A DNA stretch of 28,146 nucleotides from Ochromonas danica (Eukaryota > Sar > Chrysophyceae > Chromulinales > Chromulinaceae), in the NCBI GenBank assembly GCA_015146655.1, contig VKHL01000241.1, positions 1 through 28,146 on the forward strand, given 5' to 3'. Shown here in pieces: positions 8,232 to 16,953 of this stretch; position 1 is the stretch's first letter; the number at the start of each line of letters is the position of its first letter. The translations under genes and the position numbers were made by a program. The notes beneath the pieces were generated by a model. The model was not told the origin of the DNA. It worked only from the letters and a program-made list of their open reading frames with translations, and did no database searches.

Positions 8232-8282
8232 AGTGTCCCTTGGATCTTTTTTCTTACGTGTCTCCTCATAATAAATTAATTT
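8232..8282 (+). promoter_or_regulatory. Early promoter of the coiled-coil gene
   Basis: GTGTCCCTTGGATCTTTT (8233-8250) is followed by ACGTGTCTCC and then TCATAATAAATTAAT (8265-8279), all three early elements in order. It starts one base after the PolB stop codon. Confidence 0.8.
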
Positions 8283-8295
8283 ATTCATTGATTCT

Positions 8296-9024
8296 ATGTC
8301 GTTTAAACATGGTGATATGTCGAAAAAAAGGATTGAAGCAATAGTTGAAACACTAGATAAAGGGTTTGAGGCCATTTGGGAAAAAATGCACCTCTTGCAC
8401 CTTGAAAATCGCGATTTCATTGAAAAAGTAGTGGAGGAAAAAGTTTCTGTGGCTACCACAAAAATACTTGCTTGTATCACCCAACAATTTGAAGCGTTGG
8501 CGAAAGATTACTTGCGTGATTGGGAGCACGATACTCAATTTCGCGCTTCGTTTATTGAACGTTTAGGATTGTTGCAGGACAAGTTGCACCACAATTTGTC
8601 CGCGACCTACGCGTTGTTGTCGGAGCACGACGCGGATTCCGAACTGTTGTTGGAACAAATTCATCAAATGCTACTTACTTTGGTAGAGTACAAGAAAGAA
8701 GACTTTGTGGTGGAAAAAAGGCACGATGCCAATCAAAAGGCCGATGAATTTTTCAAGAGCGTGAAGGAAGCCAAAGAAAAATTAATTAGTGCATTACAAA
8801 ATCAGCATAACGGGAATTCCGAATTGGAACCCGAGAACTCCGACGAACCGGTTCCCCCGAATCAGGAACCGAAATTGGCACCGCTGCCGCTGGTGCGACA
8901 GGGTCATGGAACACCCGTTGTTCCGGAAACGCCAATTGAAACCCCGCCCCCTCTACCGGTTTCACTACCGGTCCCGGAATGTTCGGATTCGGAGGTAAAG
9001 GAGGAGCCCCTACCGTCTCCATAA
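8296..9024 (+). CDS. Coiled-coil protein with proline-rich tail
   Basis: In this 242-aa protein, residues about 10-175 are almost all helical, with heptad-like Leu/Ile spacing that suggests a coiled coil or helical bundle. From about 180 on it is rich in Pro and Glu. No family is recognised. It is the last rightward early gene. Its final 239 bp are antisense to the integrase C-terminus, and both proteins are Pro-rich there. An alternative start exists at 8320 (MSKKRIEAIV). It could be a virion scaffold or a partner of replication proteins, but the early promoter argues against a purely structural role. Confidence 0.8.
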   Translation: MSFKHGDMSKKRIEAIVETLDKGFEAIWEKMHLLHLENRDFIEKVVEEKVSVATTKILACITQQFEALAKDYLRDWEHDTQFRASFIERLGLLQDKLHHNLSATYALLSEHDADSELLLEQIHQMLLTLVEYKKEDFVVEKRHDANQKADEFFKSVKEAKEKLISALQNQHNGNSELEPENSDEPVPPNQEPKLAPLPLVRQGHGTPVVPETPIETPPPLPVSLPVPECSDSEVKEEPLPSP

Positions 9025-10594
9025 TGCGCGGAGTCACGGTGTAGGGTTGGGTGGCATCGCGTTTGGTGACAGCATGAAACATGCTTTTATCGCGTATTTT
9101 CTCGAAATTGAGTTTGATTTGGGGTGGACCATCTTCGATGGGTAATTTAATAAGCACCAATTGACTAAACAACACATCTTTGATTTCTTTTTTGCCTCCG
9201 ATTTCACGTAAATCTACTTTTGTTATGGATTTTCGAGTAATGGTGTACGCTTCCAAACTCACTTTTAAATCCACTTCTTTAGCAAATTGTTTGGGATTGA
9301 TTTTTAGTCGGTACCCAAAACGACCACTTCCTGTAGATTTGATCTCTTCTTTATCCGATTCCCCCGCGGATTCAATTTCTTGCTCGACGGGATGTTGAAC
9401 TTCCATTCGTTCATGAGAAGGATGACGCACTCGTTCCGGGAAAGTTTGGGGAGGAGGAATTTGTGAATTCCAATCAAACGCCGATTTCAAACCCCGTTGT
9501 TGTTGATTCAATTCAAGAATTTTCTTTTGGCGTCGACTTTCGGTAGCCAAACTAATACTTTTAAGTTTCTCGGTGTCCCCCATAATTTCATGAACTACAT
9601 CAATGGGAGAATGACCCATATGGGTATGTGTTTGCACTGTACTATTGTACGAATCCAACGCTTGACTCAATCCTTTTTGATTTTGTGAGAAAAAAGCAGG
9701 TTCACCCGAAACTTCTTGATCGCGCAGCACGCGTCGCACCGATCGAATGGCAGCTTCCACTGGACCCGTTGTGGTCGGACGTCCGTGTGTTTTGCTTTTT
9801 GCGTCCGCCACATACAAATCCGCATGGGGAAACAAATCGCGAATATGATCTGCAAAATATTCTTTAAATTCACTTCCCCCATCGACCGTGATGCGTTTGA
9901 CTTTATCGCGCAAAAAATGGTAAAATTTAGTTGCCAAACCAGGTCGGTTCATGGCGATTTCAAAGACTTTGAACGTATTTTGAGCCGTACGATTTTGAGA
10001 TGGAAACGCCCACACAAATCGTGAAAAAGGATCCATGATCACTAACAAATGTGCAAATTTGCCTCCGTTCGCCCTAACTTGATGCGGAGTGAGCTGGAAA
10101 TAATCGGCCTGCAATTCTTCCCCAGCAGCTTTATAGATCGGGACATAAATGGGTTTGTTTGAAACGGTGGCTTTTTCAACCACTGAGCGGTTGGATCGCG
10201 TGGTTGTGAGAGATCGAGTAGAACGAGTGGATACCGATTGTCGGTCGGGAGAAACAGGAGGTGAAGAAGAAGGGGGTGGTTTTGAATCAGGGTTGGAAAT
10301 TTTGATTTTTCCAAAAGGAATGGGTTTAAAAGTCAATTGGACAATGAGTTGACGATTATAGAAATAAATAAATCCCCGTCGCAAATTTTTTCGTTCATAG
10401 CGATGAAACGTTGGGAAACGTGCATTCAGTTGATTGAAGTAGCGTTCAATTCCCACGCGGTAAAATTGGCCGGATGTGGTGATGGAATCATACATTAAAT
10501 GATAAAATTTCGTTTTGGTTTCTTCATCTAAATTCGCATATTCTTGCGGTGAACATTCTCCTTGCACATACGCATAATACCCCGGATGATTCAT
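8786..10594 (-). CDS. int: Retroviral-type (rve) DDE integrase
   Basis: This 602-aa protein probably integrates the element into host DNA. The catalytic core spans about 155-300: D164 (in LQADYF), D238 (in TVDGGSEF) and E280 (in GPVEAAIRSVRR), with SRFVWAFP between them, as in Polinton and LTR-element integrases. The second Asp and the Glu are separated by 41 residues. No HHCC zinc domain or chromodomain is evident. The C-terminus is Pro-rich and ends in a basic RRSSRVPIRNSRY stretch. Its ATG lies 29 nt after a late-type motif, so it appears to be expressed with virion genes. The 3' end overlaps the convergent coiled-coil gene by 239 bp. Confidence 0.95.
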   Translation of the reverse strand: MNHPGYYAYVQGECSPQEYANLDEETKTKFYHLMYDSITTSGQFYRVGIERYFNQLNARFPTFHRYERKNLRRGFIYFYNRQLIVQLTFKPIPFGKIKISNPDSKPPPSSSPPVSPDRQSVSTRSTRSLTTTRSNRSVVEKATVSNKPIYVPIYKAAGEELQADYFQLTPHQVRANGGKFAHLLVIMDPFSRFVWAFPSQNRTAQNTFKVFEIAMNRPGLATKFYHFLRDKVKRITVDGGSEFKEYFADHIRDLFPHADLYVADAKSKTHGRPTTTGPVEAAIRSVRRVLRDQEVSGEPAFFSQNQKGLSQALDSYNSTVQTHTHMGHSPIDVVHEIMGDTEKLKSISLATESRRQKKILELNQQQRGLKSAFDWNSQIPPPQTFPERVRHPSHERMEVQHPVEQEIESAGESDKEEIKSTGSGRFGYRLKINPKQFAKEVDLKVSLEAYTITRKSITKVDLREIGGKKEIKDVLFSQLVLIKLPIEDGPPQIKLNFEKIRDKSMFHAVTKRDATQPYTVTPRIMETVGAPPLPPNPNIPGPVVKPVEGAGFQLAFPEQRVFHDPVAPAAAVPISVPDSGEPVRRSSRVPIRNSRYADFVMH

Positions 10595-10623
10595 TTTGTG
10601 ATGAAAAAGATTTTGACATTTCC

Positions 10624-10632
10624 AAACAGTTT
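10624..10632 (-). promoter_or_regulatory. Late-type motif of the integrase gene
   Basis: An exact AAACNGTTT lies 29 nt upstream of the integrase ATG and overlaps the MCP stop codon. Confidence 0.7.
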
Positions 10633-13462
10633 AGTAATACGCCAACATTTGTCCCCCAGCCATGATGGAAAAACGAATATCGTGAAGTACAAAAGCAAGG
10701 GCGATTACTGGATCCGAAGCGGATGTACCTTTTGTGGAAGCATTATTAAGTCCTTTGCACCCTGTCATGGCTAAAGTTAAAGGTGCATTTCCTAAATATC
10801 GACCACTGCGTGCTTGATCCGATTGACCGGGGAAGGTATCCAGATCAAAACCAAGAACAAACGAGGATTCAGGAGGCAAAAATCCGGGCCACATGTAGGT
10901 ACCCCGATCATTGTAATTGGGAACCGTACCCACAATGGAGTTTACAACCGTGGTATAAAAATAAGGTGCAGTGGCTGAAGCGGCTCCTCCACGGTTATAA
11001 TAATCGTTAAACAGAATATTATTGGTGATGGTTTGATCATCCAGTGCTGCAATGGGAACAAAGGGACAAGTGAATTGTTTACCTTCGATCCAAGTATAAT
11101 GAGTACCATCAGACGCAAGTGTTACTTTTGTATTATCGTCAAAACGAGGACCACTTGCTGTGGTCGTATAGGGCAAATTGCAGTTCATATCCGAAGTACC
11201 ATGAACTGAACGTTGCAGTTCTTTCACAATACCCGGAATTGTACGAATGGGGTACTGTGGAAACAATTCGTTGCCGATTTTGAGTTGTACACTGAATGAA
11301 TCGGTGGTATTGATGGTATTGAATGTGGGAACCAATTCGGATCCCACAAAAAATCCTTGAGCTGTTGGAACATATTGATACGAAGTGAAAGGACAAATAC
11401 CCGTCAGTGAATTATAGTAGGGACTTTCTTGGCTCAACGTGTTCAAGAACAAAATGTACAACGAATTGGCACTGGCGATTTTAATGGGTAGAATAATATT
11501 TTGTGATTCGGAGTTCGCACAGATGGTTCGGTAAGTGTGTACACTTTGAGCATCCAACGAAATATCACTGTCTGCCGCTTGACGTACAATAGATGCAGTG
11601 ACTTCATCGGGAACAATAATTTGTTGTGTAGTCATTTGCAAATTGGTAATTAAATAAGTCGTTTGTGTTTCTAATGCTGCAGCATAAATAATTTTCGTAT
11701 CGCCTGCAATGCTTCCATTGGTTTCTGCCGTGATACGTCGCACTTGAGCAGTGGAAAAGGGAAGGTAAGTCCCAAAACAAATGTTGCGTTCGGTAGTGTA
11801 AGGACACGTGGTATTGATATTGGCTTCAAACCCAAATGTGGTGGTGGCCCAAGGATACAATCGCGGAATATATTGAGGTTTTGGATTTCCTGTGACATAA
11901 CCGTAGCCTTCTCCGTACACAGTCAGGTTGTTTGTCGCATTGTTATCTGCAGCGTCAAAGGTATATCGATTGGCGTCAGCAATATTGGGTGCATGTCCAT
12001 CCCCTCCTAAATAAGGAAAAAATGGTTTGGGAGCAAAATCGTTTCCGGTGGCACCAGCAGCCGTAATCACAAAGTAACTGTCAGAAGCGTCCGTCGCATC
12101 TGGAGGTCCAACTAATCCATTTGGAGTATGGTATACTTGTCCACGATATTCGTTTTGGTATCCGTGCGGGAAACCACAGGAAGGAACGTAATCGCGGTAC
12201 GTACCAAAAATGCGACGACAAGGATCCATGGTAAATTGAGCTGCTTGAGCCATTCGAGCCCATTTCAATTGAATGTAAAAACTTCCCGGAGCAATTAACA
12301 TGGCCGGAAACGCTTTTTCGGCCCAACATCCCAGTAATCCAGAAAACATGGGTAAAACCACATGTACTTTCCATTTTCCAGTTGTTAATCCTGTATTGAT
12401 GTTTGCTACAGTATTAAAATTGAAGTTTGCTGCTTTTCCAGTAGAATGAAAACCTGCCGGTGTATTTCCGGTATCACCCGATTCACGCACTAACCCAGCC
12501 TCAGTGGCAATAAAAGATTTGACGGGAGCCACACCAATGGGAATGTTTTTTACGTTTACCAAGTACAAAAAGTAATCTTGCAACCGATAATTTTTAACAT
12601 TTTCTTCTTGCTGCGACCGTACTTGGTTGAGAATGATCGGTTCTGGACGAAGGGTAGAGGGCCACGTCACATACGTATTATCTAATCGGTTAGTAAACGC
12701 TTTGGTTAACACACATCCCGGAGCACTGGAATGATTGTTGAAAGTATCCAGAGCACAAATGGCATAACCATAATTTGCCGTTGTGGGAGCTCTTCCCTCT
12801 ACTGCCCGTGTAGCAACTGTATAATTTTGATTTCCACCTGTCTGATTATTGATTTGAATTGTTCCAGCTCCGTTTTGTATCACAACATTTGGTTGCATAA
12901 GTAAAGCTGGCCCTTGTTCGCGATGAGAAGAAAAAATATTTCGGTCCCCCAACAGATTGATGTTGTTAGGATACATGATCACTCCATCGCGATCAATCAT
13001 GGGAGGTTTGACAAAATTGAGTTCGTTGGCATCATTTGGAGGAACGGGTGCGCGCCAAGAATTTTCCATAAACAATTTAAATTCGGTTTGTGCATGTCCT
13101 CCGATTTTCATGAAATGTTCAAACACGACATTGTACTGCAAAATTTCTTCAACGGGTGTGCCTTGATTATAAATACGGAATTCTTCAATAAACGAAGCCA
13201 TTCCCGCCGCTCCCAAATTCATATAATCAATGTACGGATTGGAGTTTTGGATTTCGATGTCAAATTCAAGAAAGGTTTGAGTAGGATCATAAAATGCACC
13301 AGGAGTGGAAGTATCAATGACAATGTTGGCATAACTATTTGGGCCGAAAGATTGAGCATTAGTAGCAATGCTCGCGACTTGTCGAGAATACGCTTCTACC
13401 GTAGTCGGTTTGCGACTCGACAAATTTAACATTTTCGGAATAGCTTTTACGTGATCACCCAT
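10631..13462 (-). CDS. MCP: Major capsid protein, probably double jelly-roll
   Basis: This 943-aa protein is rich in Asn, Thr, Pro and aromatic residues with predicted beta content. The N-terminal part (IDTSTPGAFYDP, QTFLEFDIEIQ) and C-terminus (DIRFSIMAGGQMLAYY) have the look of Polinton-type capsid proteins. Length and gene position beside penton, ATPase and integrase genes support it. I take the ATG at 13462 (MGDHVKAIPK); the frame extends 12 codons further only through a TTG. The leader is AT-rich and a late-type motif lies 45 nt upstream. Fragments resembling its two ends recur at 26093-26330. The double jelly-roll fold is inferred, not visible from sequence alone. Confidence 0.9.
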   Translation of the reverse strand: MGDHVKAIPKMLNLSSRKPTTVEAYSRQVASIATNAQSFGPNSYANIVIDTSTPGAFYDPTQTFLEFDIEIQNSNPYIDYMNLGAAGMASFIEEFRIYNQGTPVEEILQYNVVFEHFMKIGGHAQTEFKLFMENSWRAPVPPNDANELNFVKPPMIDRDGVIMYPNNINLLGDRNIFSSHREQGPALLMQPNVVIQNGAGTIQINNQTGGNQNYTVATRAVEGRAPTTANYGYAICALDTFNNHSSAPGCVLTKAFTNRLDNTYVTWPSTLRPEPIILNQVRSQQEENVKNYRLQDYFLYLVNVKNIPIGVAPVKSFIATEAGLVRESGDTGNTPAGFHSTGKAANFNFNTVANINTGLTTGKWKVHVVLPMFSGLLGCWAEKAFPAMLIAPGSFYIQLKWARMAQAAQFTMDPCRRIFGTYRDYVPSCGFPHGYQNEYRGQVYHTPNGLVGPPDATDASDSYFVITAAGATGNDFAPKPFFPYLGGDGHAPNIADANRYTFDAADNNATNNLTVYGEGYGYVTGNPKPQYIPRLYPWATTTFGFEANINTTCPYTTERNICFGTYLPFSTAQVRRITAETNGSIAGDTKIIYAAALETQTTYLITNLQMTTQQIIVPDEVTASIVRQAADSDISLDAQSVHTYRTICANSESQNIILPIKIASANSLYILFLNTLSQESPYYNSLTGICPFTSYQYVPTAQGFFVGSELVPTFNTINTTDSFSVQLKIGNELFPQYPIRTIPGIVKELQRSVHGTSDMNCNLPYTTTASGPRFDDNTKVTLASDGTHYTWIEGKQFTCPFVPIAALDDQTITNNILFNDYYNRGGAASATAPYFYTTVVNSIVGTVPNYNDRGTYMWPGFLPPESSFVLGFDLDTFPGQSDQARSGRYLGNAPLTLAMTGCKGLNNASTKGTSASDPVIALAFVLHDIRFSIMAGGQMLAYY

Positions 13463-13507
13463 GGCGCTTGCAATAATAATATATACACAAAAAAACAATG
13501 AAACACC

Positions 13508-13516
13508 AAACAGTTT
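13508..13516 (-). promoter_or_regulatory. Late-type motif of the MCP gene
   Basis: An exact AAACNGTTT lies 45 nt upstream of the MCP ATG, followed in sense by an AT-rich TATATATTATTATT leader. It overlaps the stop codon of the next gene. Confidence 0.75.
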
Positions 13517-13724
13517 AACGTCGCATTAAGTTTCCGGCCATTTGACCTGCCTGAACGGCTCCTTGCGCTCCTTCTTGCGCAACTTGAATGGCTGAACTTA
13601 ATGCCCCGCTAGGATCTACATGTTTACTACCCAAGTTCACAGCTTGATTCAATATCCCTTTTCCGGCTAGTCTTTTCATGTTGCGAGCTAAATATTTACG
13701 TCCGAGTTTAGGAAGAACCTTCAT
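13515..13724 (-). CDS. Small basic virion-type protein
   Basis: This 69-aa protein has a strongly basic N-terminal half (KLGRKYLARNMKRLAGK) and an Ala/Gln/Gly-rich amphipathic C-terminal half ending in RR. It lies directly upstream of MCP, with its own late-type motif 36 nt before the ATG. The composition suggests a minor virion or DNA-associated core protein, possibly membrane-active like other small capsid-cement peptides. No family is recognised. Confidence 0.75.
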   Translation of the reverse strand: MKVLPKLGRKYLARNMKRLAGKGILNQAVNLGSKHVDPSGALSSAIQVAQEGAQGAVQAGQMAGNLMRR

Positions 13725-13760
13725 TTTATAATAAAAACAAAGAAGACTACAAAACCAAGG

Positions 13761-13769
13761 AAACAGTTT
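13761..13769 (-). promoter_or_regulatory. Late-type motif of the 69-aa gene
   Basis: An exact AAACNGTTT lies 36 nt upstream of the ATG at 13724. It touches the stop codon of the lipase-like gene. Confidence 0.7.
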
Positions 13770-14389
13770 TACTTTAATTGAGATAATGCATGTGCAGCAA
13801 GTGGATTTGTGGTAGAACGCAACGTTTGGTGCAAACTCCCACTCGATGTTTTTGTTTTATTTCCGTATTTGGAAAATGAAGATAGCGCAGATACCACATC
13901 ATGAGATGTGCGATAATCTTCTTGCCCCCGTCGCATTTGTTTCCCGATTCCACCAATACCCACTCCTTTATTGAAAGTGACGCGATGTTTTAACCCGCTT
14001 TCGGTGGCTAGACTTCCTCCTAATGAATGCCCGACGGCAATCGTATGTTCACTTCCGTATTTGGAAGACGCTTTTTTCGCAATTCGTTTAGCGCGTTTGA
14101 AACGAGGGGTAAATCGTCCCACCCCTACAGCTAAGGCTGTATCGGTCGCTAAATCTCGAATGTCGGTCGGATTAGTCCCATTGTAAACCACGTATGCTTT
14201 TTTGTCGTAGGGAGAATAGTAGACTTTATCCTTTTTGGTAGATAAGGAGTGGTCTTTGACATAACCTTCTGCCTCTAACCGTTCTTTTTCGCGTTTTGGG
14301 TTGGATTCATATCCTGCATTCAATAATCGACGAAATTTGGATTTACGCTGACTTGACGATTCTCGCAACAATGTTCGTTTATGTTTCAT
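13769..14389 (-). CDS. Class-3-lipase-like protein
   Basis: This 206-aa protein contains the nucleophile elbow GHSLGG (120-125, catalytic Ser122). It is preceded by YVVYNGTNPTDIRDLATD (about 67-84), matching the fRGT..., D...D block of class-3 lipases. D164 in HDVVSAL and H200 near the C-terminus are candidates for the rest of the triad. It is short for a lipase but keeps the core blocks. It lies in the late virion cluster, so it could act on host membranes during entry or exit; that is inference. Its ATG overlaps the upstream gene's stop (ATGA). A near-match late motif (8/9) lies 34 nt upstream. Confidence 0.8.
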   Translation of the reverse strand: MKHKRTLLRESSSQRKSKFRRLLNAGYESNPKREKERLEAEGYVKDHSLSTKKDKVYYSPYDKKAYVVYNGTNPTDIRDLATDTALAVGVGRFTPRFKRAKRIAKKASSKYGSEHTIAVGHSLGGSLATESGLKHRVTFNKGVGIGGIGKQMRRGQEDYRTSHDVVSALSSFSKYGNKTKTSSGSLHQTLRSTTNPLAAHALSQLK

Positions 14390-15066
14390 AAGAATTTAAA
14401 CATACTTTGGGAAGAAGGACGAGGAACGGTTTCACCCGAAGAATGAAACATGTTGGATTGAGGATTGCCGTTTGGATAAACGCGAGGTGCCGAAGTTTGA
14501 GAGGGAAATAACGCATTATTTTTCGGTGTTTTGCGTTTATACTTCTTGAATTTTTGTTTTTTCATTTGTTTAGCAATCACTTCCTTTATTTTTTCAATTT
14601 CAAGGTGTAGTTCTTCTGTCGATAATTTACGACGTTTTTTCTTTTTTTCAGGTGTTGAGGAATTCGAAGAGGAGGAAGAAGAAGAAGATGAGGATGAAGA
14701 TTGTGAGTCAGAATCTGATTCGTCCGAGCTCGAACTAGAAGAACTGTTTTCCGAAGCCGAATCGATTTTTGGAACTTTAGCCAAAAAATGTTTGTCGGTG
14801 ACGCGTTTGATTTGCTTCTCACGAATTTCCCTTTTACTCTTCTTTTTTCGTTCTTTTCTACTCCGTTTTTCTTTCACCGGACTTGGATCTTCTTTTTCTT
14901 TCTTTTTCTCTTCTATTTTCACATCTTCATCTGAAGTCTCTTTTTCTTCTTTGTCTTCTTTCTGATGCATTAACATACTTTTCAATTCCTGCAATTTCCG
15001 TTTTCGTTCTTCCTTTTTAGACAAAACCGTTTCATAATTTGCAATGTTCTTTGCAACCTCAGTCAT
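14386..15066 (-). CDS. Ser-rich, Lys/Glu-rich nuclear-type protein
   Basis: From the favoured ATG at 15066 (MTEVAKN) this is 226 aa; an in-frame ATG at 15090 would add 8 residues. The protein is low complexity: alternating KE clusters, an RKERKKKSKR basic block, a long acidic Ser tract, then KKKKRRKL and a helical segment. It probably goes to the nucleus or binds nucleic acid or capsid. No family is recognised. The start is supported by an 8/9 late motif 32 nt upstream (15099-15107) and an AT-rich ATTAATAAAAAT leader. It diverges from the 15080 gene with 13 bp between starts. Confidence 0.72.
   Translation of the reverse strand: MTEVAKNIANYETVLSKKEERKRKLQELKSMLMHQKEDKEEKETSDEDVKIEEKKKEKEDPSPVKEKRSRKERKKKSKREIREKQIKRVTDKHFLAKVPKIDSASENSSSSSSSDESDSDSQSSSSSSSSSSSSNSSTPEKKKKRRKLSTEELHLEIEKIKEVIAKQMKKQKFKKYKRKTPKNNALFPSQTSAPRVYPNGNPQSNMFHSSGETVPRPSSQSMFKFL
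14424..14432 (-). promoter_or_regulatory. Near-match late motif of the lipase-like gene
   Basis: In sense this reads AAACCGTTC, 8 of 9 positions of AAACNGTTT, 34 nt upstream of the lipase ATG and inside the preceding gene. Confidence 0.5.
15024..15032 (+). promoter_or_regulatory. Late-type motif of the rightward island
   Basis: An exact AAACCGTTT lies 47 nt upstream of the ATG at 15080, inside the start of the divergent Ser-rich gene. It supports 15080 rather than 15044 as the start. Confidence 0.6.
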
Positions 15067-15079
15067 ATTTTTATTAATC

Positions 15080-15454
15080 ATGCCTGACATTTTAAACGAA
15101 ACTGTTGCATATGAAGAAAGTAAAGGTGAAAATCATATCTATGGGGAAACTGTTTCTGCTTCCTTTGCTGAAATTGAACGCTTGCCCAGATTTGTTATTC
15201 GAGCGCTAACCGAATATAAACTAGGTGTATTACCTCCCGTTTCAGAGGAAGAATATAAAGATTTACTGAACAATTGGTTTTCTACACCTTGGAAATCCAA
15301 CGAAGAAATCGAAGCATTAAAACAAGCACACAACCAGAATAAATTAAATGAGTGGATTGAACTTAATCAACGATCAACAACCTCCGTTTCAATTGATCCT
15401 CAACAGTCGCAAAGCTATCAGCAAAAACGACAAAAGATCAATCGTTCAATTTAG
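15080..15454 (+). CDS. Small virion-cluster protein, unknown
   Basis: From ATG 15080 (MPDILNETVAYEES) this is 124 aa; an upstream in-frame ATG at 15044 adds 12 hydrophobic residues but lies nearer the motif and within the divergent gene. The protein is acidic at first, with a helical middle (EEIEALKQAHNQNKLNEWIEL), and ends in a Gln-rich basic tail. No family is recognised. Its last 107 bp overlap the penton candidate in another frame, so the two are probably co-transcribed. Confidence 0.72.
   Translation: MPDILNETVAYEESKGENHIYGETVSASFAEIERLPRFVIRALTEYKLGVLPPVSEEEYKDLLNNWFSTPWKSNEEIEALKQAHNQNKLNEWIELNQRSTTSVSIDPQQSQSYQQKRQKINRSI
15099..15107 (-). promoter_or_regulatory. Near-match late motif of the Ser-rich gene
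   Basis: In sense this reads CAACAGTTT, 8 of 9 positions, 32 nt upstream of the favoured ATG at 15066. Confidence 0.45.
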
Positions 15455-16355
15455 TTTACCCGTAGCTCCAGAAGTGACTACCGATACTCAAACATGCATT
15501 GTCAACTTGCTTCATTTTTATTGTCCCAATGCAATTTACAATATCAATTCCGCAAACAATACGCTTCAAATTTGTGTATTGACGTACTCGGGGGGAATCT
15601 ATACTCCAACCTATTACACTGGATCCATTTCTCCGGGTGGATACGATATTAATAACACAAATCCCATTCTTGACACACTCAACACGTTTTTCACAACCTT
15701 TACCGCCAATGGTTCTACTCCACTCAAAAACATTCAATGTGTTTTCAATTCATCTACTGCCCTCATTAGTTTTGATTTCACTACCTGGGTTGCTCCCAGT
15801 AATTTTTACGGGTTTTATTTTATCGATACACCCACTTCAATTTTGCATCCACTTGGATTCGAATCGAGTCAAACTATCAATCCTCCCTCCTTCACGTTTA
15901 ATGCATGGGTGATGCATAACAAATTGTTACAAAGCACAGGGATACCTCAAATGACAACTCCTGATTTAATCATGAAAATTGATCAATTGAATACCCATAA
16001 TCGGACTTCTGGGTTTGGGATTGGTGAGGTATTCCACGTTATTCACCCGAATTGTGCATTTGGAGATATTATTGATTACGCACCCATTATTGATTTTACT
16101 TCGCAAATTCCAAGATTGAATCTTGAAGGGGTACTGACGGTTCGATTTGTGGATTGGGACAATAACGAAATTGATTGGAACGGACAAGATTGGACATTGA
16201 CATTAGGAATTCGCTGGGCGGTGGATACTGGAATTGCAGGATTGGAAACGGTTCAGTTTAATCAAAATCTTCGCCCATTAACTAATCATTATCCGGACCA
16301 TTACGATTCACTCGATGTGGGAGGACGAGAACGAAAACGAAAATTACGACTTTAA
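15348..16355 (+). CDS. Probable penton/minor capsid protein
   Basis: This 335-aa protein is beta-rich with many Asn, Thr and aromatic residues. The C-terminal block LTVRFVDWDNNEIDWNGQDW then TLTLGIRW resembles the end of Polinton/virophage minor capsid proteins (single jelly-roll penton), in which a strand, an acidic turn and a final strand recur. It ends in a basic RERKRKLRL tail. Gene order (near MCP and fibres) fits. It overlaps the upstream gene by 107 bp and the downstream one by 41 bp. The family assignment rests on this pattern and context, not on an invariant motif. Confidence 0.75.
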   Translation: MSGLNLINDQQPPFQLILNSRKAISKNDKRSIVQFSLPVAPEVTTDTQTCIVNLLHFYCPNAIYNINSANNTLQICVLTYSGGIYTPTYYTGSISPGGYDINNTNPILDTLNTFFTTFTANGSTPLKNIQCVFNSSTALISFDFTTWVAPSNFYGFYFIDTPTSILHPLGFESSQTINPPSFTFNAWVMHNKLLQSTGIPQMTTPDLIMKIDQLNTHNRTSGFGIGEVFHVIHPNCAFGDIIDYAPIIDFTSQIPRLNLEGVLTVRFVDWDNNEIDWNGQDWTLTLGIRWAVDTGIAGLETVQFNQNLRPLTNHYPDHYDSLDVGGRERKRKLRL

Positions 16356-16953
16356 TTGGGTAATTGAAAAACTAGGACAAAACCAAATCAAGAATCAAAA
16401 CATCGATGAATTTTACGAACGCGTTCGTGATCCAGAAACGCAAAAAATTGATTTGTCCAAACACGTGCTGGTGAATTTATGTTATCACGGAGACTACAAA
16501 TGTCTGACTTTTCTTCAATTGTTGGGAAAACAAAGTCATCGCATGATGTTGCAAGGCCCGCATTATGTAAAATTGTATACACCTTATGAAACTCCCAAAA
16601 TGTTCTGGGTTCAATCGTTAACGAATTTGCGCCGCAATACGTTCGGAGCTACCGATCGCTTATCGTTCGAGCGCTCGACTTTCTTGGTCGATCACGAAAC
16701 TCATCAATTGATTCGAATGAAAACCATTCGGGCAAAACTGGATTTGCCTTCTTTTGAAAATCAGAGTGTAAGCCAGAAAAAGGGGAAAGGAAAAAAGTGT
16801 CAAATTACATTACGCACACAACGGCAATTAAAACATGGCATTAATCAATTGTTTACTTCGTATGTCCGTGATTTGCAATTGCATTATTCCACTGACATGA
16901 TTCTTGATCTTTTTCAGCAAGATTTGCTGGCCTGTTCGGCTGCGTTAACTTAA
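16315..16953 (+). CDS. Virion-cluster protein of unknown function
   Basis: This 212-aa protein starts inside the end of the penton candidate (41-bp overlap) with a DENENEN acidic head, followed by a mixed globular body. A Lys-rich patch KKGKGKK is near residues 154-160. Nothing matches a family I know. Its stop overlaps the convergent fibre gene's stop by 4 bp. Tight overlap with the penton gene suggests co-expression and perhaps physical partnership. A weak motif, AAACGGTTC, lies 60 nt upstream. Confidence 0.72.
   Translation: MWEDENENENYDFNWVIEKLGQNQIKNQNIDEFYERVRDPETQKIDLSKHVLVNLCYHGDYKCLTFLQLLGKQSHRMMLQGPHYVKLYTPYETPKMFWVQSLTNLRRNTFGATDRLSFERSTFLVDHETHQLIRMKTIRAKLDLPSFENQSVSQKKGKGKKCQITLRTQRQLKHGINQLFTSYVRDLQLHYSTDMILDLFQQDLLACSAALT

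Noticed and set aside
13463-13498. Extension of MCP by 12 residues upstream
   Set aside because: It depends on a TTG start; the ATG at 13462 follows the AT-rich leader and gives a normal N-terminus.
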